Source: Marinobacter mobilis | Lineage (GTDB): Bacteria > Pseudomonadota > Gammaproteobacteria > Pseudomonadales > Oleiphilaceae | Assembly (NCBI RefSeq): GCF_900106945.1 | Contig: NZ_FNNE01000002.1 | Location: forward strand, 186,001-250,000 | Direction: 5' to 3' | Length of the DNA stretch: 64,000 bases | In this document: piece after piece, positions 7,983 through 18,487 of the stretch | Layout: each line of letters starts with the position of its first letter | Position numbering within the stretch: position 1 is the stretch's first letter | Made by a program: the position numbers and the translations under genes | The notes under the pieces: generated by a model | Databases searched by the model: none | What the model was told of the DNA's origin: nothing | Seen by the model: the letters and a program-made list of their open reading frames with translations, nothing else

Positions 7983-8299
7983 CGGACGCTGGGACGTGGC
8001 GTAGCGCAATCTCGCAGCAGAGCCAGTTCGGCACACAGGCCGCAGTGAGGAACGTCGCAGTCTTCCAGACGATGGACAGTTGAGGCGGGCATGAACGGGA
8101 TAATGGAAGGCAGCTCGTTGCGGTTCCACAGCTCGATGTGCTGGTGAAGTCCGGAAATCGCTTCATCCCGGCTGGCAAAGGGCCCCAGTTGCGGAACTTC
8201 CCGGGTGCGTACATACCATTGGTTGTTTTCAACCAGAAGGCGTTTGTCCACTTCAAACAGTTCTTTGGGTCGGCTGGCCAGATTTGTCATCACGTTCAT
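7979..8299 (-). CDS. DUF6316-like small protein
   Basis: 106 residues from the ATG at 8299 (MNVMTNLASRPKELFEVD), where GGGGA precedes the start; the longer open frame to 8485 has no ribosome site. NNQWYVRTREVPQLGPFASRDEAISGLHQHIEL is a strand-turn-strand-helix unit with the WY-x-RTRE-x(5)-GPF pattern that I associate with the DUF6316 family of marine gammaproteobacteria. The C-terminus carries three cysteines in DCDVPHCGLCAELALL, which could bind metal. First gene of a two-gene unit with the small membrane protein (ATGA overlap). Function unknown. Confidence 0.65.
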   Translation of the reverse strand: MNVMTNLASRPKELFEVDKRLLVENNQWYVRTREVPQLGPFASRDEAISGLHQHIELWNRNELPSIIPFMPASTVHRLEDCDVPHCGLCAELALLRDCATPRPSVR

Positions 8300-8558
8300 A
8301 CTGCATTCCCCGGAATCGTCAAAGTACTTCGTTAATATTGTTATAAGTAAAAAGCTGTAACGTCTTTTGCTAATAACACGCCAGCGGACATCAATAAGTT
8401 CCATCAAATTTTGAGATTCTGCGTGAACTTTCCCCATCCCGCGCCAGTCAGCCATTGTGACGCCGGTTGAGGTTGCTTCGGCCATAGAATTCCTGATTGC
8501 CTGCGGCCATTGTTGAGCCCATGACCATCGTCAAATAATCACAATATACGGTGCTTCC

Positions 8559-10079
8559 ATGACCCAGTTTGCCCGCGCTGCCTGGTTGGCGTTCAGCCTC
8601 TGCTTTTCCGCTTCCGTTGTGGCTGTACCGCCTGAAATTATTCAGTGGGGCTGGCGCCCTCCGGTGGAGTTTGCCGGGCAGGGAGATCCGCAAGTCGCCG
8701 TTGAGCAATTGCGGAACTACATCCGTTTGCAACGCCTGGTGATGGATCACACCGATTATCATGAACAAACCCGCGAGTTCGTTGACGAGCTCTGGCATTC
8801 GCTGGAAAGTTTCGATCTGGAAGGTTTTTACTGGTTGCTGCCCGATGAGCAGGAAAGCTGGCGGTCATTGACGGTATACGGTGAGGCAGGCCCTGACCAG
8901 TACCATATTGGCCCGGTCCCCAGACTGCAGGCCGTCGATGACGAACCTGGGCTTGGCAACTTTCGGGCTGAAGTCCGGGCGCGGGAGATTGATACCGACG
9001 TGGCAACCCATTACCTGTTGAATGCCGAAGTGGGCGTCGGTCTTGGTGAAGTCAGCTGGTCTGCTCTGGTGGACGCTTCCCAGGAGGCGCTGCGCATGGT
9101 GGGGGGCGAATTGCCGGTCCAGGTTATTGGTCAGGACGCCGACCTGGAGCATTACCGGCGTCAGGCGGAGGCCATGAACCCGGCACTGTCTGCCGATGAG
9201 CTGGATCTGCTGGCGCCGCTGTGGGCGTCTTACCCGGATATGTGGACCCTGTTGTCGGGGCTCGGGGAGCTGAATGACCTCCTGGTTCTGCATCACGCTT
9301 CTGCGGGCTATCAGGAAGTGCGGATGGTCTTTACCGTTGACCCACAGCGCCTGGCCCACGGCTATCCCGATCTTGCGAATTACCTGGAGCGACTCGACAC
9401 CCTGGTGAAGAGTGAGTTCAGCCTGTACGACGACTATGGCCGCTTGCTGCGGGCCAGCATCGACAGTGAAACCCTGCAGGGCACGCTGAACATGGTGGTT
9501 CGGGATGGCCAGGTGGTGCCCGTGCGTTATGAACGCCCGGTGGTAGAGGCGCCCCGTTTTGATCCCGGCCAGCCCCGCCACCTGCGGGCCAGCATCGATG
9601 CAGAGATGAACATTCTGGGGATTATTGCGGAAGTGGAAGACATGACCTTCGAGATCGAATTTCAGCCGACAGGGGAGGGGGCGCGTTTTATTTCCCAAGG
9701 CCGTTCCGTGCCCCGGATCGGGGTAGGAGGTCGTGCGCTGGGGGTATTCCCAGCACCATTAATTGATGTATTTCTTCCCAAGCGGATAGATCAGCTGATG
9801 AAGGATTTCCTCACCGTCGCCTGCGAGGGAAATGACCAGCAGGGCATTACCGGAGTGGTGGAGATTGGTGCGGCAAATGACGAGTCTGCGCAGCTGCGCC
9901 TCGCCGGTGCCTTTGAAGGGCTGGATAACTTTTTTGTGCGTATCGGGATGGGCATTATCAATAACCGCATCATTCCCAACGAACGGGTGTCCGGGGACCT
10001 GAGGGCCCTGGTTTACGATGCCCACCAGGCCTTCTCCAGTGATCTTGATCAGTTTGAGCAACAGGTGGTCCGACGATAG
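8559..10079 (+). CDS. Exported protein of unknown function (506 aa)
   Basis: An N-terminal signal peptide (MTQFARAAWLAFSLCFSASVVA) is followed by PPEIIQWGWRPPVEF and a long acidic body. No lipobox and no later membrane span are seen, so the mature protein should be periplasmic or released. I do not recognise catalytic motifs. The segment with VGVGLGEVSWSALVDASQEALR and the C-terminal PLIDVFLPKRIDQLMKDF look like folded alpha/beta structure. No good ribosome site precedes the ATG at 8559. It lies upstream of, and convergent with, the TetR repressor gene and does not appear to be part of the efflux operon. Confidence 0.7.
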   Translation: MTQFARAAWLAFSLCFSASVVAVPPEIIQWGWRPPVEFAGQGDPQVAVEQLRNYIRLQRLVMDHTDYHEQTREFVDELWHSLESFDLEGFYWLLPDEQESWRSLTVYGEAGPDQYHIGPVPRLQAVDDEPGLGNFRAEVRAREIDTDVATHYLLNAEVGVGLGEVSWSALVDASQEALRMVGGELPVQVIGQDADLEHYRRQAEAMNPALSADELDLLAPLWASYPDMWTLLSGLGELNDLLVLHHASAGYQEVRMVFTVDPQRLAHGYPDLANYLERLDTLVKSEFSLYDDYGRLLRASIDSETLQGTLNMVVRDGQVVPVRYERPVVEAPRFDPGQPRHLRASIDAEMNILGIIAEVEDMTFEIEFQPTGEGARFISQGRSVPRIGVGGRALGVFPAPLIDVFLPKRIDQLMKDFLTVACEGNDQQGITGVVEIGAANDESAQLRLAGAFEGLDNFFVRIGMGIINNRIIPNERVSGDLRALVYDAHQAFSSDLDQFEQQVVRR

Positions 10080-10098
10080 CGCGCAGGTGCCTTTGCTC

Positions 10099-10737
10099 TC
10101 AGGAGTGGTCGTCACCACCAAAACAGTGTTGCAGGGAATTGAAATAGGCGTCGATCACCCGGTCTGCCTCGCCCTCGAAATTCAGCTCACCGGGCAGCAA
10201 CAGCCACAGATAGATGAGTCCGGTCAGCTGCACATGCAGATGCAGAATGGCCCGGTCTATGTCCAGTGACTCCGGTAACTGGCCGCGCCCTACGGCATTG
10301 GCCAGAACTTTGCGCATGCGCCCCGAGGAGTCGAGGAACCCCTTGCGATGCCGGGCAATGAGCGGTTCATTCTCCTCGGTCATTTCGCATTTCAGGAAGA
10401 GAATTTCGAAGACCCGGCGCCGTTTCGGATCATTGGCAATTTCCCGCATCAGATAACGCAGAAACTCACTCATCCTGCCCAGCGGATCTTCCTCGTCCGG
10501 TGATTCGATCGCCTTGTGGAGGGTTTCCAGTGGCAGGTCCTGCCGTTCCAGCATGGCCACAAACACATCGTGCTTGTTCTTGAAGTGCCAGTAAACCGCG
10601 CCTCGGGTCAGGCCAGCCTCTGCCGCAATGTCGTTGAGTGACGTTTTCGAGACGCCTTTATGGTGAAACACCATTTCGGCAGCATCCAGTAACTGCTCGC
10701 GGGTTTTCTGGGCATCCTCTTTGGTACGCCGGGCCAT
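10099..10737 (-). CDS. acrR: TetR family repressor of the RND efflux operon (AcrR/TtgR type)
   Basis: 212 residues starting MARRTKEDAQKTREQLLDAA; the second of two adjacent ATGs is preferred because AGGAG is then seven bases away. The N-terminal helix-turn-helix reads TSLNDIAAEAGLTRGAVYWHFKNKHDVF, very close to AcrR, TtgR and MexR-neighbour TetR regulators of RND pumps. The C-terminal ligand domain contains HVQLTGLIYLWLLLPGELNF. It is divergent from the adaptor gene, and an operator nearly identical to that of E. coli AcrR lies 50 bases upstream of its start. Expected role: drug- or lipid-responsive repressor of itself and of the pump operon. Confidence 0.92.
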   Translation of the reverse strand: MARRTKEDAQKTREQLLDAAEMVFHHKGVSKTSLNDIAAEAGLTRGAVYWHFKNKHDVFVAMLERQDLPLETLHKAIESPDEEDPLGRMSEFLRYLMREIANDPKRRRVFEILFLKCEMTEENEPLIARHRKGFLDSSGRMRKVLANAVGRGQLPESLDIDRAILHLHVQLTGLIYLWLLLPGELNFEGEADRVIDAYFNSLQHCFGGDDHS

Positions 10738-10786
10738 CATCTACTCCTGAACTCAAATCAATAACTGTGCGAAGTTTTACCTACTA

Positions 10787-10810
10787 TACATACATTCGTG
10801 GATGTATGTA
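10787..10810. promoter_or_regulatory. AcrR-type operator
   Basis: A perfect 9-base inverted repeat, TACATACAT and ATGTATGTA, separated by TCGTGG. The E. coli AcrR operator as I remember it has the same half-sites around TTGTGA, so 22 of 24 positions agree. It lies between the divergent repressor and adaptor genes, 92 bases upstream of the adaptor start. Confidence 0.9.
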
Positions 10811-10901
10811 TTATCGTATTTACACGCACATGACGTTGCCGGGCTGGCACGGCCCGACCTTGAACCACCACACATTCATTATTCATACAGAGGAACTGAC
10901 G

Positions 10902-12071
10902 ATGCGTCATCTCGCTCTACCACTGTCGCTGTTTACAGTGCTCCTGCTGGCCGGTTGCGGCCAGACTGATGCTCCGGCCAATGAGGCGCAGGTTGCTCCC
11001 GAAGTGGGTTATATCACGGTTGAGGCCCGGCCGTTTACCCTGGTGAACGAACTCCCTGGACGCACAGCACCTTACCAGGTGGCAGAGGTTCGCCCCCAGG
11101 TCACCGGGTTGCTGGTCAAGCGACTGTTTCAGGAAGGCGAGGCGGTTGTGACAGGTCAACCGCTGTATCAGATTGACGATCGCCTCTACAAAGCTGCGCT
11201 CGCCAGCGCCCAGGCTGAACTGGCCTCAGCGCGGGCTTCGTTGGAAACCGCCCGTCTGAAGGCAGAGCGTTACGAGCGCTTGATTAACACCGGGGCCATC
11301 AGCCAGCAGGATCTGGATCAGGCCAGAGCGACTCTCCATGAATCCGAAGCGCTGGTGGACGCCGCTCGTGCAGCGGTGCAAACCGCCACCATCAATCTCG
11401 AATACACCACCATCACGGCCCCGATTGCCGGCCGTATTGGTCGTTCCTCGGTCACTGCCGGTGCGCTGGTGACGGCTAACCAGGCCTCAGCGCTGGTCAC
11501 GATTCGCCAACTGGATCCGATCTACGTCGACGTCACCCAGTCCTACAACGACCTGCAGGAACTGCGCAGCGCGATGGCCGCTGGCCAGTTGCAAACCGTA
11601 GGTGAAGATCAGGCTGCGGCAACTCTGGTGTACCAGAGCGGTGAGAGCTATGGCCACAGCGGCACTTTGCAGTTTTCGGAATTTGCCGTGGATGAGACGA
11701 CCGGCTCGGTGACCCTGCGGGCCTTATTCCCGAATCCGGACGATGCGTTGCTTCCGGGCATGTTTGTGCGTGCGCGTCTGCCACAGGCGGAACGGGAGTC
11801 AGCAATTCTTGTGCCCCAGAAAGGCATTTCCCGGGATCCGGATGGCCAGGCTGCTGCACTGGTGATCAGCGACGAGGGCACGGTGGAGAAACGCCGGGTT
11901 ATTGCTGAGCGGGTGGTGGAAAGCCAGTGGCTGATTCGTGAAGGGTTGGCAAATGGAGACCGTCTCATCGTAGAGGGTCTGCAAAAAATTCGTGTCGGTA
12001 TTCCGGTCCGGGCGGTGAATGTTGGTACCCCTGAGGTATCCGCGTCATCCAGCCTGGTCGCGGAAGGGTAA
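10902..12071 (+). CDS. acrA: RND efflux periplasmic adaptor lipoprotein
   Basis: 389 residues from the ATG at 10902, preceded by GAGGAA; the open frame continues upstream through the operator and is not real coding there. A lipoprotein signal peptide ends LLLAGC. Then comes the membrane-fusion-protein layout: [19 protein letters not shown], the lipoyl half [20 protein letters not shown], a coiled-coil hairpin (about [39 protein letters not shown]), second lipoyl half [14 protein letters not shown] and the beta-barrel [17 protein letters not shown]. It joins the inner-membrane pump to the outer-membrane channel. Eleven bases separate it from the pump gene. Confidence 0.93.
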   Translation: MRHLALPLSLFTVLLLAGCGQTDAPANEAQVAPEVGYITVEARPFTLVNELPGRTAPYQVAEVRPQVTGLLVKRLFQEGEAVVTGQPLYQIDDRLYKAALASAQAELASARASLETARLKAERYERLINTGAISQQDLDQARATLHESEALVDAARAAVQTATINLEYTTITAPIAGRIGRSSVTAGALVTANQASALVTIRQLDPIYVDVTQSYNDLQELRSAMAAGQLQTVGEDQAAATLVYQSGESYGHSGTLQFSEFAVDETTGSVTLRALFPNPDDALLPGMFVRARLPQAERESAILVPQKGISRDPDGQAAALVISDEGTVEKRRVIAERVVESQWLIREGLANGDRLIVEGLQKIRVGIPVRAVNVGTPEVSASSSLVAEG

Positions 12072-12081
12072 GGTTAATATT

Positions 12082-15000
12082 ATGGCTCGTTTTTTTATCG
12101 ATCGTCCCATCTTCGCGTGGGTTATCGCCATCGTTCTTATGCTGGCGGGCGCCCTGTCGATCTCTGGCTTGCCGGTGGAGCAGTACCCCACCGTGGCTCC
12201 GCCGGAGGTCACTATTTCAGCGACCTACCCGGGAGCCTCATCGGAAGCCGTTGAGGATTCGGTGACCCAGGTTATCGAGCAGGAAATGAACGGCATTGAC
12301 AACCTGCTGTACATGTCCTCGAACAGTGACTCTCAGGGCAACGCCACGGTTTCCCTGACCTTTGCGGCGGGTACTGACCCGGATATTGCCCAGGTGCAGG
12401 TGCAGAACAAGCTCCAGCTGGCAACGCCAAGCCTGCCGGCGGTCGTCCAGCAGCAGGGCGTGCAGGTGACCAAGTCGTCGGATTCGTTCCTGATGGTGCT
12501 CGCATTCACCTCCAGCGATGGCAGCCTTGACCGGGATGATCTCGCAGACTTTGTGGCGTCGAACCTGCAGGATCCGATCAGCCGTACTCAGGGGGTTGGT
12601 CAGGTTCAGTTGTTTGGTGCCCCCTATGCCATGCGCGTGTGGCTTGATCCCAACCGGCTCAATGAATACCGCCTGACGCCAGCGGACGTTACTCAGGCCA
12701 TCGAAGTTCAGAATAACCAGGTAACAGGTGGTCAGCTTGGTGGTGCACCGATGGTGGAATCCCAGCAAATGAACGCCTCCATAGTGGTACAGACCCTGCT
12801 GGAAACGCCGGAGGAATTCGGCAACATTCTGATCCGGGTTACCTCGGATGGTGCCGAAGTTCGTTTGCGTGACGTTGCGCGGATCGAGCTGGGCGCTGAA
12901 AACTACGCCATCAAGGGGCGTTTTAACGGTAAGCCTGCCGCTGGTCTTGGCATCAACCTGGCGTCCGGTGCCAACGCCCTTGATACCGCTGAGCGGGTAC
13001 GGGCGCGGATCGCTGAACTGAGCCCGTACTTCCCGGACAGCCTGGAAGTTGCCTATCCCTATGACACCACGCCGTTTGTAGAAATCTCCATCTGGGAGGT
13101 CGTAAAGACCTTGCTGGAAGGCATCGTGCTGGTCTTTGTGGTGATGTATCTGTTCCTGCAGAATTTCCGTGCCACGCTGATTCCAACCATTGCGGTACCG
13201 GTGGTTCTGTTGGGAACGTTTGCCGTGCTGTTTGCCTTTGGCTTCTCGGTCAACACGCTCACCATGTTTGGCATGGTTCTGGCGATCGGCCTGCTGGTGG
13301 ATGATGCCATTGTGGTCGTGGAAAACGTGGAGCGGGTGATGGCCGAGGAAGGTCTGTCGCCTCTGGAAGCCACCCGCAAATCCATGGGCCAGATCACCGG
13401 CGCGCTGGTGGGCATTGCCCTGGTGTTGTCTGCCGTGTTCGTGCCTATGGCATTTTTCCCAGGCTCAACGGGGGCCATCTACCGTCAGTTTTCGATCACC
13501 ATCGTGTCGGCCATGGCGCTGTCGGTATTGGTTGCGCTGATTCTTACGCCGGCGCTGTGCGCCACCATGCTTAAACCCCACAAGGGCGATCATCAGAGCA
13601 AGGGCGGGTTCTTCGGCTGGTTCAACCGGTCGTTCGACGCCGTTGCTGGGCGCTACCAGGGGCGGGTGGAAAAAATTCTCGGTCGACGCGGTCGTTACCT
13701 GTTGATGTACGTCGTTATCGTAGCCGCGCTGGCGTTCAGCTTCATGCGTCTGCCGTCGGCGTTCCTGCCGGATGAAGATCAGGGCATCCTGCTGGCCCAG
13801 GTGCAATTGCCGGTTGGCTCCACTCAGTTCCAGACCCTGGATGTGCTGAAAAAGCTGGAAAACCACTTTATGGAGAACGAGGCTGAAGCCGTAGAGTCTG
13901 TGTTCACCGTGGCCGGATTCAGTTTTGCTGGCCAGGGCCAGAACTCCGGCCTGGCGTTTGTACGCCTCAAGGACTGGGAAGAGCGTGACCTTGATCGCAA
14001 TGGTGTGGATGCGATTATCGGCCGAGCCATGGGCGCTTTTTCCGAGGTGCGTGAGGCGATCATTTTTGCCCTCAATCCGCCCTCGATTCCGGAATTGGGC
14101 GTTGCCAGCGGTTTCGATTTCCAGTTGCAGGACCGGGGAGCCCGGGGGCACGAAGCTCTGATGGAAGCTACAAATACCCTGTTGGCCAAGGCGAACCAGC
14201 ATCCGGCCCTGTCTCAGGTGCGTTACAACGGCCTGCCCGATGCGCCGTTGTACCGGCTGGATGTGGACCGTCAGAAGGCCCGCGCCATGGGGGTATCGTT
14301 GAATGACATCAACACCACCCTGGCTGTGGCCTGGGGTTCCAGTTACGTCAATGACTTTGTCGACCGCGGTCGTATCAAGAGGGTGTTCGTCCAGGCGGAT
14401 GTGGAGTACCGGATGCTGCCAACGGATATCGACAACTGGTATGTCCGTAATGGCGATGGTGACATGGTGCCGTTCTCCAGCTTTGCCAGCGGGGAATGGA
14501 GCTACGGTCCGCAGCAGTTGCAGCGTTATAACGGTGTGTCTGCGGTGAGCATTCAGGGCGGTGCCGCAGCCGGTATGAGTACCGGTGATGCGATGGCTGT
14601 GATGGAACAGCTGGCGGCGGAGTTGCCTGGTGGTTTTGGCTTTGAGTGGACGGGCCTGTCCTATCAGGAGCGCCAGTCTGGCAATCAGGCTCCGGCACTC
14701 TATGCGTTGTCGCTGATTGTGGTGTTCCTGTGTCTGGCCGCGCTTTATGAAAGCTGGTCGATTCCGTTTGCGGTGATGTTGGTGGTACCGCTGGGCGTTA
14801 TCGGCGCGGTGCTGGCGGCAACCCTGCGCGGGCTTGAGAACGACGTGTTCTTCCAGGTGGGGCTATTGACCACCATAGGCCTGTCGGCTAAGAACGCGAT
14901 ACTGATCGCCGAGTTCGCTTTGGAACTGGAAATGAAAGGCCGGGGTTTGCTGCAGGCCACTCTGGAAGCCGTCCGGCTGCGGCTGCGGCCGATCCTGATG

Positions 15001-15246
15001 ACGTCGCTGGCATTCATGCTGGGGGTGACGCCGCTGATGATCAGCACCGGTGCCGGCTCCGGCGCCCGTAACGCCATCGGCACCGGCGTGTTCGGTGGCA
15101 TGCTGACGGCGACAGTCTTGGCGATTTTCTTTATCCCGTTGTTCTATGTGATGGTTCGCCGGCTCTCTGGCGTGCCGCTGACAGCGGCTGCAAGCGCAGC
15201 TAAAGGTCACCCTGTTCAAGATGAGCTGCAGGAGGGGAAGGCATGA
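12082..15246 (+). CDS. acrB: RND multidrug efflux permease, HAE1 family
   Basis: 1054 residues starting [17 protein letters not shown], the standard AcrB/MexB opening, with an ATG at 12082; a longer frame into the adaptor gene is not favoured. Twelve membrane spans and two large periplasmic loops are expected for this length. [18 protein letters not shown] carries the paired aspartates of the proton relay. [17 protein letters not shown] supplies the matching lysine of the second half. It is the proton-driven trimeric pump, exporting amphipathic compounds. The last four bases overlap the channel gene as ATGA, so pump and channel translation are coupled. Confidence 0.95.
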   Translation: MARFFIDRPIFAWVIAIVLMLAGALSISGLPVEQYPTVAPPEVTISATYPGASSEAVEDSVTQVIEQEMNGIDNLLYMSSNSDSQGNATVSLTFAAGTDPDIAQVQVQNKLQLATPSLPAVVQQQGVQVTKSSDSFLMVLAFTSSDGSLDRDDLADFVASNLQDPISRTQGVGQVQLFGAPYAMRVWLDPNRLNEYRLTPADVTQAIEVQNNQVTGGQLGGAPMVESQQMNASIVVQTLLETPEEFGNILIRVTSDGAEVRLRDVARIELGAENYAIKGRFNGKPAAGLGINLASGANALDTAERVRARIAELSPYFPDSLEVAYPYDTTPFVEISIWEVVKTLLEGIVLVFVVMYLFLQNFRATLIPTIAVPVVLLGTFAVLFAFGFSVNTLTMFGMVLAIGLLVDDAIVVVENVERVMAEEGLSPLEATRKSMGQITGALVGIALVLSAVFVPMAFFPGSTGAIYRQFSITIVSAMALSVLVALILTPALCATMLKPHKGDHQSKGGFFGWFNRSFDAVAGRYQGRVEKILGRRGRYLLMYVVIVAALAFSFMRLPSAFLPDEDQGILLAQVQLPVGSTQFQTLDVLKKLENHFMENEAEAVESVFTVAGFSFAGQGQNSGLAFVRLKDWEERDLDRNGVDAIIGRAMGAFSEVREAIIFALNPPSIPELGVASGFDFQLQDRGARGHEALMEATNTLLAKANQHPALSQVRYNGLPDAPLYRLDVDRQKARAMGVSLNDINTTLAVAWGSSYVNDFVDRGRIKRVFVQADVEYRMLPTDIDNWYVRNGDGDMVPFSSFASGEWSYGPQQLQRYNGVSAVSIQGGAAAGMSTGDAMAVMEQLAAELPGGFGFEWTGLSYQERQSGNQAPALYALSLIVVFLCLAALYESWSIPFAVMLVVPLGVIGAVLAATLRGLENDVFFQVGLLTTIGLSAKNAILIAEFALELEMKGRGLLQATLEAVRLRLRPILMTSLAFMLGVTPLMISTGAGSGARNAIGTGVFGGMLTATVLAIFFIPLFYVMVRRLSGVPLTAAASAAKGHPVQDELQEGKA

Positions 15247-16694
15247 AAACGTTGACGCCCATTGTTATGTCTGTGGCGCTGATGTCCGGGTGTTCGTTGA
15301 TACCTGAGTACCAGGCGCCGGTAGCGCCGGTGACGAACGCCGTCGGCGAAACCCGGGCAGCGACTGAAGAGGCTCGCCTGCCCGGCTGGCGCGATGTGTT
15401 CCCGGACCCCCAGTTGCAATCGCTGATCGACACGGCTCTGTCAAATAACCGGGATCTTCGGTTGGCCATGCTCGATGTTGCCGAAGCCCGGGCGCTATAC
15501 CAGATTGAAGGCGCCGGTCGATACCCGGAGCTGTCGCTGGGTGCGGATAGTACTCGTCAGCGTCTGCCTGCTGATCTGTCCGGTACTGGCCGGGCAGAGA
15601 CCGGGGGACAGTATGGTGTTCAGGTAGGCATGGCGTCCTATGAGCTTGATGTGTTCGGGCGGGTCCGCAGTTTGGAGGCCGCGGCCATGGAACGTTATCT
15701 GGCGACCGAAGAGGCCAGCCTCAGCGCTCATATTACCCTGGTCTCGGAGGTCGCCAATGCTTATCTGACGCTGATGGCAGACCATGAAAAACTGCGAATC
15801 AGTGAGCAGGCAGAGGCCGACCAACAGCGTGCGGTCTCGTTGGTGCGCAATCGCTACCGCAACGGGCTAGGCACAGAGCTGGCCGTACGGCAGGCTGAAA
15901 TAGCCCTGGAGACTGCTCGAGCCTACCGTGCCCAGAATGCCCGTCTGGTGGCTCAGGGCCGTCATGCGTTGTCGGTGGTGACGGGGGCCCCGTTGCCCCT
16001 GTTGATCAGTCGTCAGATTGGCGATCCGATGGTGACCACCCTGGCCGAGGTTCCGGCCGGGCTGCCTTCATCGGTGTTGGTCCAGCGCCCCGATGTCCGG
16101 GCTGCTGAACGTAACCTGCGAGCCGCTAACGCCGATATCGGTGCGGCCAGGGCTGCGTTTTACCCCAGTATCACCCTGACCGGAGGGATTGGCACTGCCA
16201 GCAGTGACCTGTCCGGCTTGTTTGATGGGGGCTCCGGAGCCTGGTCATTCTCGCCGGCCATTACCCTGCCGATTTTCACCGGAGGACGGAATCAGGCCAA
16301 TCTGGAGGTCGCGGAAGTACGACGTGATCGTCATATCGCCCGCTATGAACAAGTTATCCAGACGGCGTTCAAGGAAGTGGCCGATGCCCTGACTGCCAGG
16401 CAGTACCTGCTGGACCAGGAGCATGCCCAGGATGCCCTGGTCAAAGCCACCGAACGCTCGCTGGTATTGGCCGAGGCGCGTTTCAGGGAAGGGGCAGATG
16501 ATTACCTGGCGGTGCTGGATGCCCGGCGTGCGCTGCTGGATGCCCGGCAGGAACGGGTGGCCGTCTCTCGTCAGAAGCTGGCCAACCGGGTGCAGCTGTA
16601 CCGGGCCCTGGGCGGCGGAGTGTCGCCGGATCAGGCGATCTTGCTCGGCGGTGAATCTGGTGCCGCAGCGGCAGGGTCGTCGCCACAAAGCTGA
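15243..16694 (+). CDS. Outer-membrane efflux channel, OprM/NodT family lipoprotein
   Basis: 483 residues with a lipoprotein signal ending LMSGC, then SLIPEYQAP, the usual OprM-type start. Two TolC-like halves are seen: [22 protein letters not shown] with [14 protein letters not shown] in the first, and [29 protein letters not shown] with [12 protein letters not shown] and [11 protein letters not shown] in the second. AGGAGGGG lies upstream of the ATG. It forms the trimeric tunnel across the outer membrane for the pump encoded just before it. An 8-base-stem hairpin follows the stop, closing the three-gene operon. Confidence 0.93.
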   Translation: MKTLTPIVMSVALMSGCSLIPEYQAPVAPVTNAVGETRAATEEARLPGWRDVFPDPQLQSLIDTALSNNRDLRLAMLDVAEARALYQIEGAGRYPELSLGADSTRQRLPADLSGTGRAETGGQYGVQVGMASYELDVFGRVRSLEAAAMERYLATEEASLSAHITLVSEVANAYLTLMADHEKLRISEQAEADQQRAVSLVRNRYRNGLGTELAVRQAEIALETARAYRAQNARLVAQGRHALSVVTGAPLPLLISRQIGDPMVTTLAEVPAGLPSSVLVQRPDVRAAERNLRAANADIGAARAAFYPSITLTGGIGTASSDLSGLFDGGSGAWSFSPAITLPIFTGGRNQANLEVAEVRRDRHIARYEQVIQTAFKEVADALTARQYLLDQEHAQDALVKATERSLVLAEARFREGADDYLAVLDARRALLDARQERVAVSRQKLANRVQLYRALGGGVSPDQAILLGGESGAAAAGSSPQS

Positions 16695-16707
16695 CCGGAT
16701 AAAATTG

Positions 16708-16729
16708 CCCGGGCGGGCTGACGCCCGGG
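16708..16729 (+). terminator. Hairpin ending the efflux operon
   Basis: CCCGGGCG and CGCCCGGG form a perfect 8-base stem with a 6-base loop, 14 bases past the channel stop codon. No long T tract follows, so strength is uncertain. Confidence 0.55.
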
Positions 16730-16800
16730 TAATCCTCCGCTAACCTGTTGCGATTATTCAATTAAAGAGCCGTGGATGGTTCCTGGGGGTTGAGCTCGCA

Positions 16801-18438
16801 ATGGAAAAATTTTTGCCGTCACGTTACCTGGTTTACGTTCTGAGCATCGCAGGGCTCATTGTTTCCCTGCCCCTGTCGGTTGCTTATGACCTTGCTTACT
16901 GGGTGCCGGCGGTCTTTGCTGTGCTGGCGCTGTTGGGCACTTACGATCTCATCCAGCGTCAGCATACCGTCAGTCGTAATTACCCGATCCTGGCCAACAT
17001 CCGTTATTTCCTGGAATCCTTCGGGCCGGAGATCCGTCAATACTTTATCCAGTCGGATACTGAGGAGCGGCCGTTCTCCCGTGAGCAGCGGGCCATCGTC
17101 TACCAACGGGCGAAGAATACCCTGGATAAGCGACCCTTTGGTTCCCAGTTACCGATGTACGAGCCTGGTTTTGAATGGATGAACCATTCCCTGAAGCCGG
17201 TGGAGATCGTCGATCGGGATTTCCGCATCGAAATTGGCAAAGGCTGTAAGCAGCCCTATCGGGCCAGTATCTTCAACATTTCTGCCATGAGTTTTGGTTC
17301 TCTGTCGGCCAACGCCATTTTGTCGTTGAATACCGGTGCCCGACTTGGAGGCTTTTTCCATGATACTGGCGAAGGATCGATTTCCCGTTACCACCGGCAG
17401 CCTGGTGGTGATCTGGTCTGGGAGATCGGCTCGGGTTACTTCGGTTGCCGAAACCCGGACGGTTCGTTCAGCGAGCAACGCTTTGTGGAAAACGCGGCTC
17501 TTGATCAGGTCAAGATGATTGAAATCAAGCTGTCCCAGGGCGCCAAACCCGGCCATGGCGGTATTCTGCCCGGTGCCAAGGTGACCGCTGAGATTGCGGA
17601 AGCCCGTGGCGTGCCTATGGGTGAGGATGTGGTGTCGCCCGCCGCGCATTCAGCCTTTCACACGCCGGTTGAGTTGCTGGAGTTCGTAGATCGCCTGCGG
17701 GCGTTGTCTGGCGGAAAACCGGTGGGGTTCAAACTGGCGATTGGGCACCCGTGGGAATGGTTTGCCATCGTCAAGGCGATGCTGGAAACCGGACGGCGTC
17801 CCGACTTTATTGTGGTCGATGGGGGTGAAGGTGGGACCGGAGCTGCACCGCTTGAGTTTATCAACCGTCTCGGGATGCCCCTGACTGAAGCCTTGTTGCT
17901 GGTTCATAACACCCTGGTGGGAACCAGTCTGCGTGAACACATTGCCCTGGGCGCCGCTGGTAAAATTACCTCGGCGTTCAATATTGCGCGCACTCTGGCG
18001 TTGGGTGCCGACTGGTGCAATGCAGCAAGGGGCTATATGTTCGCGCTCGGATGCATCCAGTCCCTCAGCTGCCATAGCGGTCACTGTCCCAGTGGTGTAG
18101 CCACCCAGGACCCTCGCCGCGGCAACAAGCTTGATGTGACCGACAAGAGCCAGCGGGTTTTCCATTTCCACCAGAATACCGTGGATGCGCTGGCCAACCT
18201 GATCGGGGCGGCGGGACTGAAACATCCTTCGGAGTTGGGACCTGAACACATTATCCGGCGGGTATCTAAGAACGAGGTGCAGTCGTACCTCGATATGTAC
18301 CACTTCCTGGAACCCGGTGCTCTGCTAAAAGGGCAGACCGGGCATGCGGTTTTCGACAAATACTGGCCTCAGGCCGATAGCAGTAGCTTTGACCCTCCTC
18401 AACTGATCGCCCGCCTTCGGGAAACCAAGCTCCAATAA
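16801..18438 (+). CDS. FMN-binding glutamate synthase-like membrane protein
   Basis: 545 residues. The N-terminus has two membrane spans (YLVYVLSIAGLIVSLPLSVAY, and WVPAVFAVLALLGTYDLI). The rest is the glutamate synthase FMN/2-oxoglutarate domain: NISAMSFGSLSANAILSLN, HDTGEGSISRYH, KPGHGGILPGAKVTAEIAEARGV, IVVDGGEGGTGAAPLEF and, near the C-terminus, the CHSGHCPSGVATQDP cysteine cluster that holds the [3Fe-4S] centre in GltB. No glutaminase or NADPH-binding domain is present, so it is not a full glutamate synthase; its electron donor and true substrate are unknown. It is read in the same direction as the efflux operon but beyond its hairpin. Confidence 0.88.
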   Translation: MEKFLPSRYLVYVLSIAGLIVSLPLSVAYDLAYWVPAVFAVLALLGTYDLIQRQHTVSRNYPILANIRYFLESFGPEIRQYFIQSDTEERPFSREQRAIVYQRAKNTLDKRPFGSQLPMYEPGFEWMNHSLKPVEIVDRDFRIEIGKGCKQPYRASIFNISAMSFGSLSANAILSLNTGARLGGFFHDTGEGSISRYHRQPGGDLVWEIGSGYFGCRNPDGSFSEQRFVENAALDQVKMIEIKLSQGAKPGHGGILPGAKVTAEIAEARGVPMGEDVVSPAAHSAFHTPVELLEFVDRLRALSGGKPVGFKLAIGHPWEWFAIVKAMLETGRRPDFIVVDGGEGGTGAAPLEFINRLGMPLTEALLLVHNTLVGTSLREHIALGAAGKITSAFNIARTLALGADWCNAARGYMFALGCIQSLSCHSGHCPSGVATQDPRRGNKLDVTDKSQRVFHFHQNTVDALANLIGAAGLKHPSELGPEHIIRRVSKNEVQSYLDMYHFLEPGALLKGQTGHAVFDKYWPQADSSSFDPPQLIARLRETKLQ

Positions 18439-18451
18439 ATGTCCTCGCCGG

Positions 18452-18482
18452 AGGCTCTCATCCCAATACTGGGAGAGAGCCT
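18452..18482. terminator. Hairpin between convergent genes
   Basis: AGGCTCTC pairs with GAGAGCCT, and inside it TCCCA pairs with TGGGA around a 4-base loop, with one unpaired base. It fills the gap between the glutamate-synthase-like gene and the convergent small exported protein gene. Confidence 0.5.
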
Positions 18483-18487
18483 GTCCG

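Noticed and set aside
8865..9698. 277-codon open frame on the minus strand
   Set aside because: Antisense of the exported 506-residue protein, which has a signal peptide and better composition.
10638..10901. Extended N-terminus of the efflux adaptor
   Set aside because: The extra 88 codons cross the repressor gene and operator; the true start at 10902 begins a lipoprotein signal peptide and has GAGGAA upstream.
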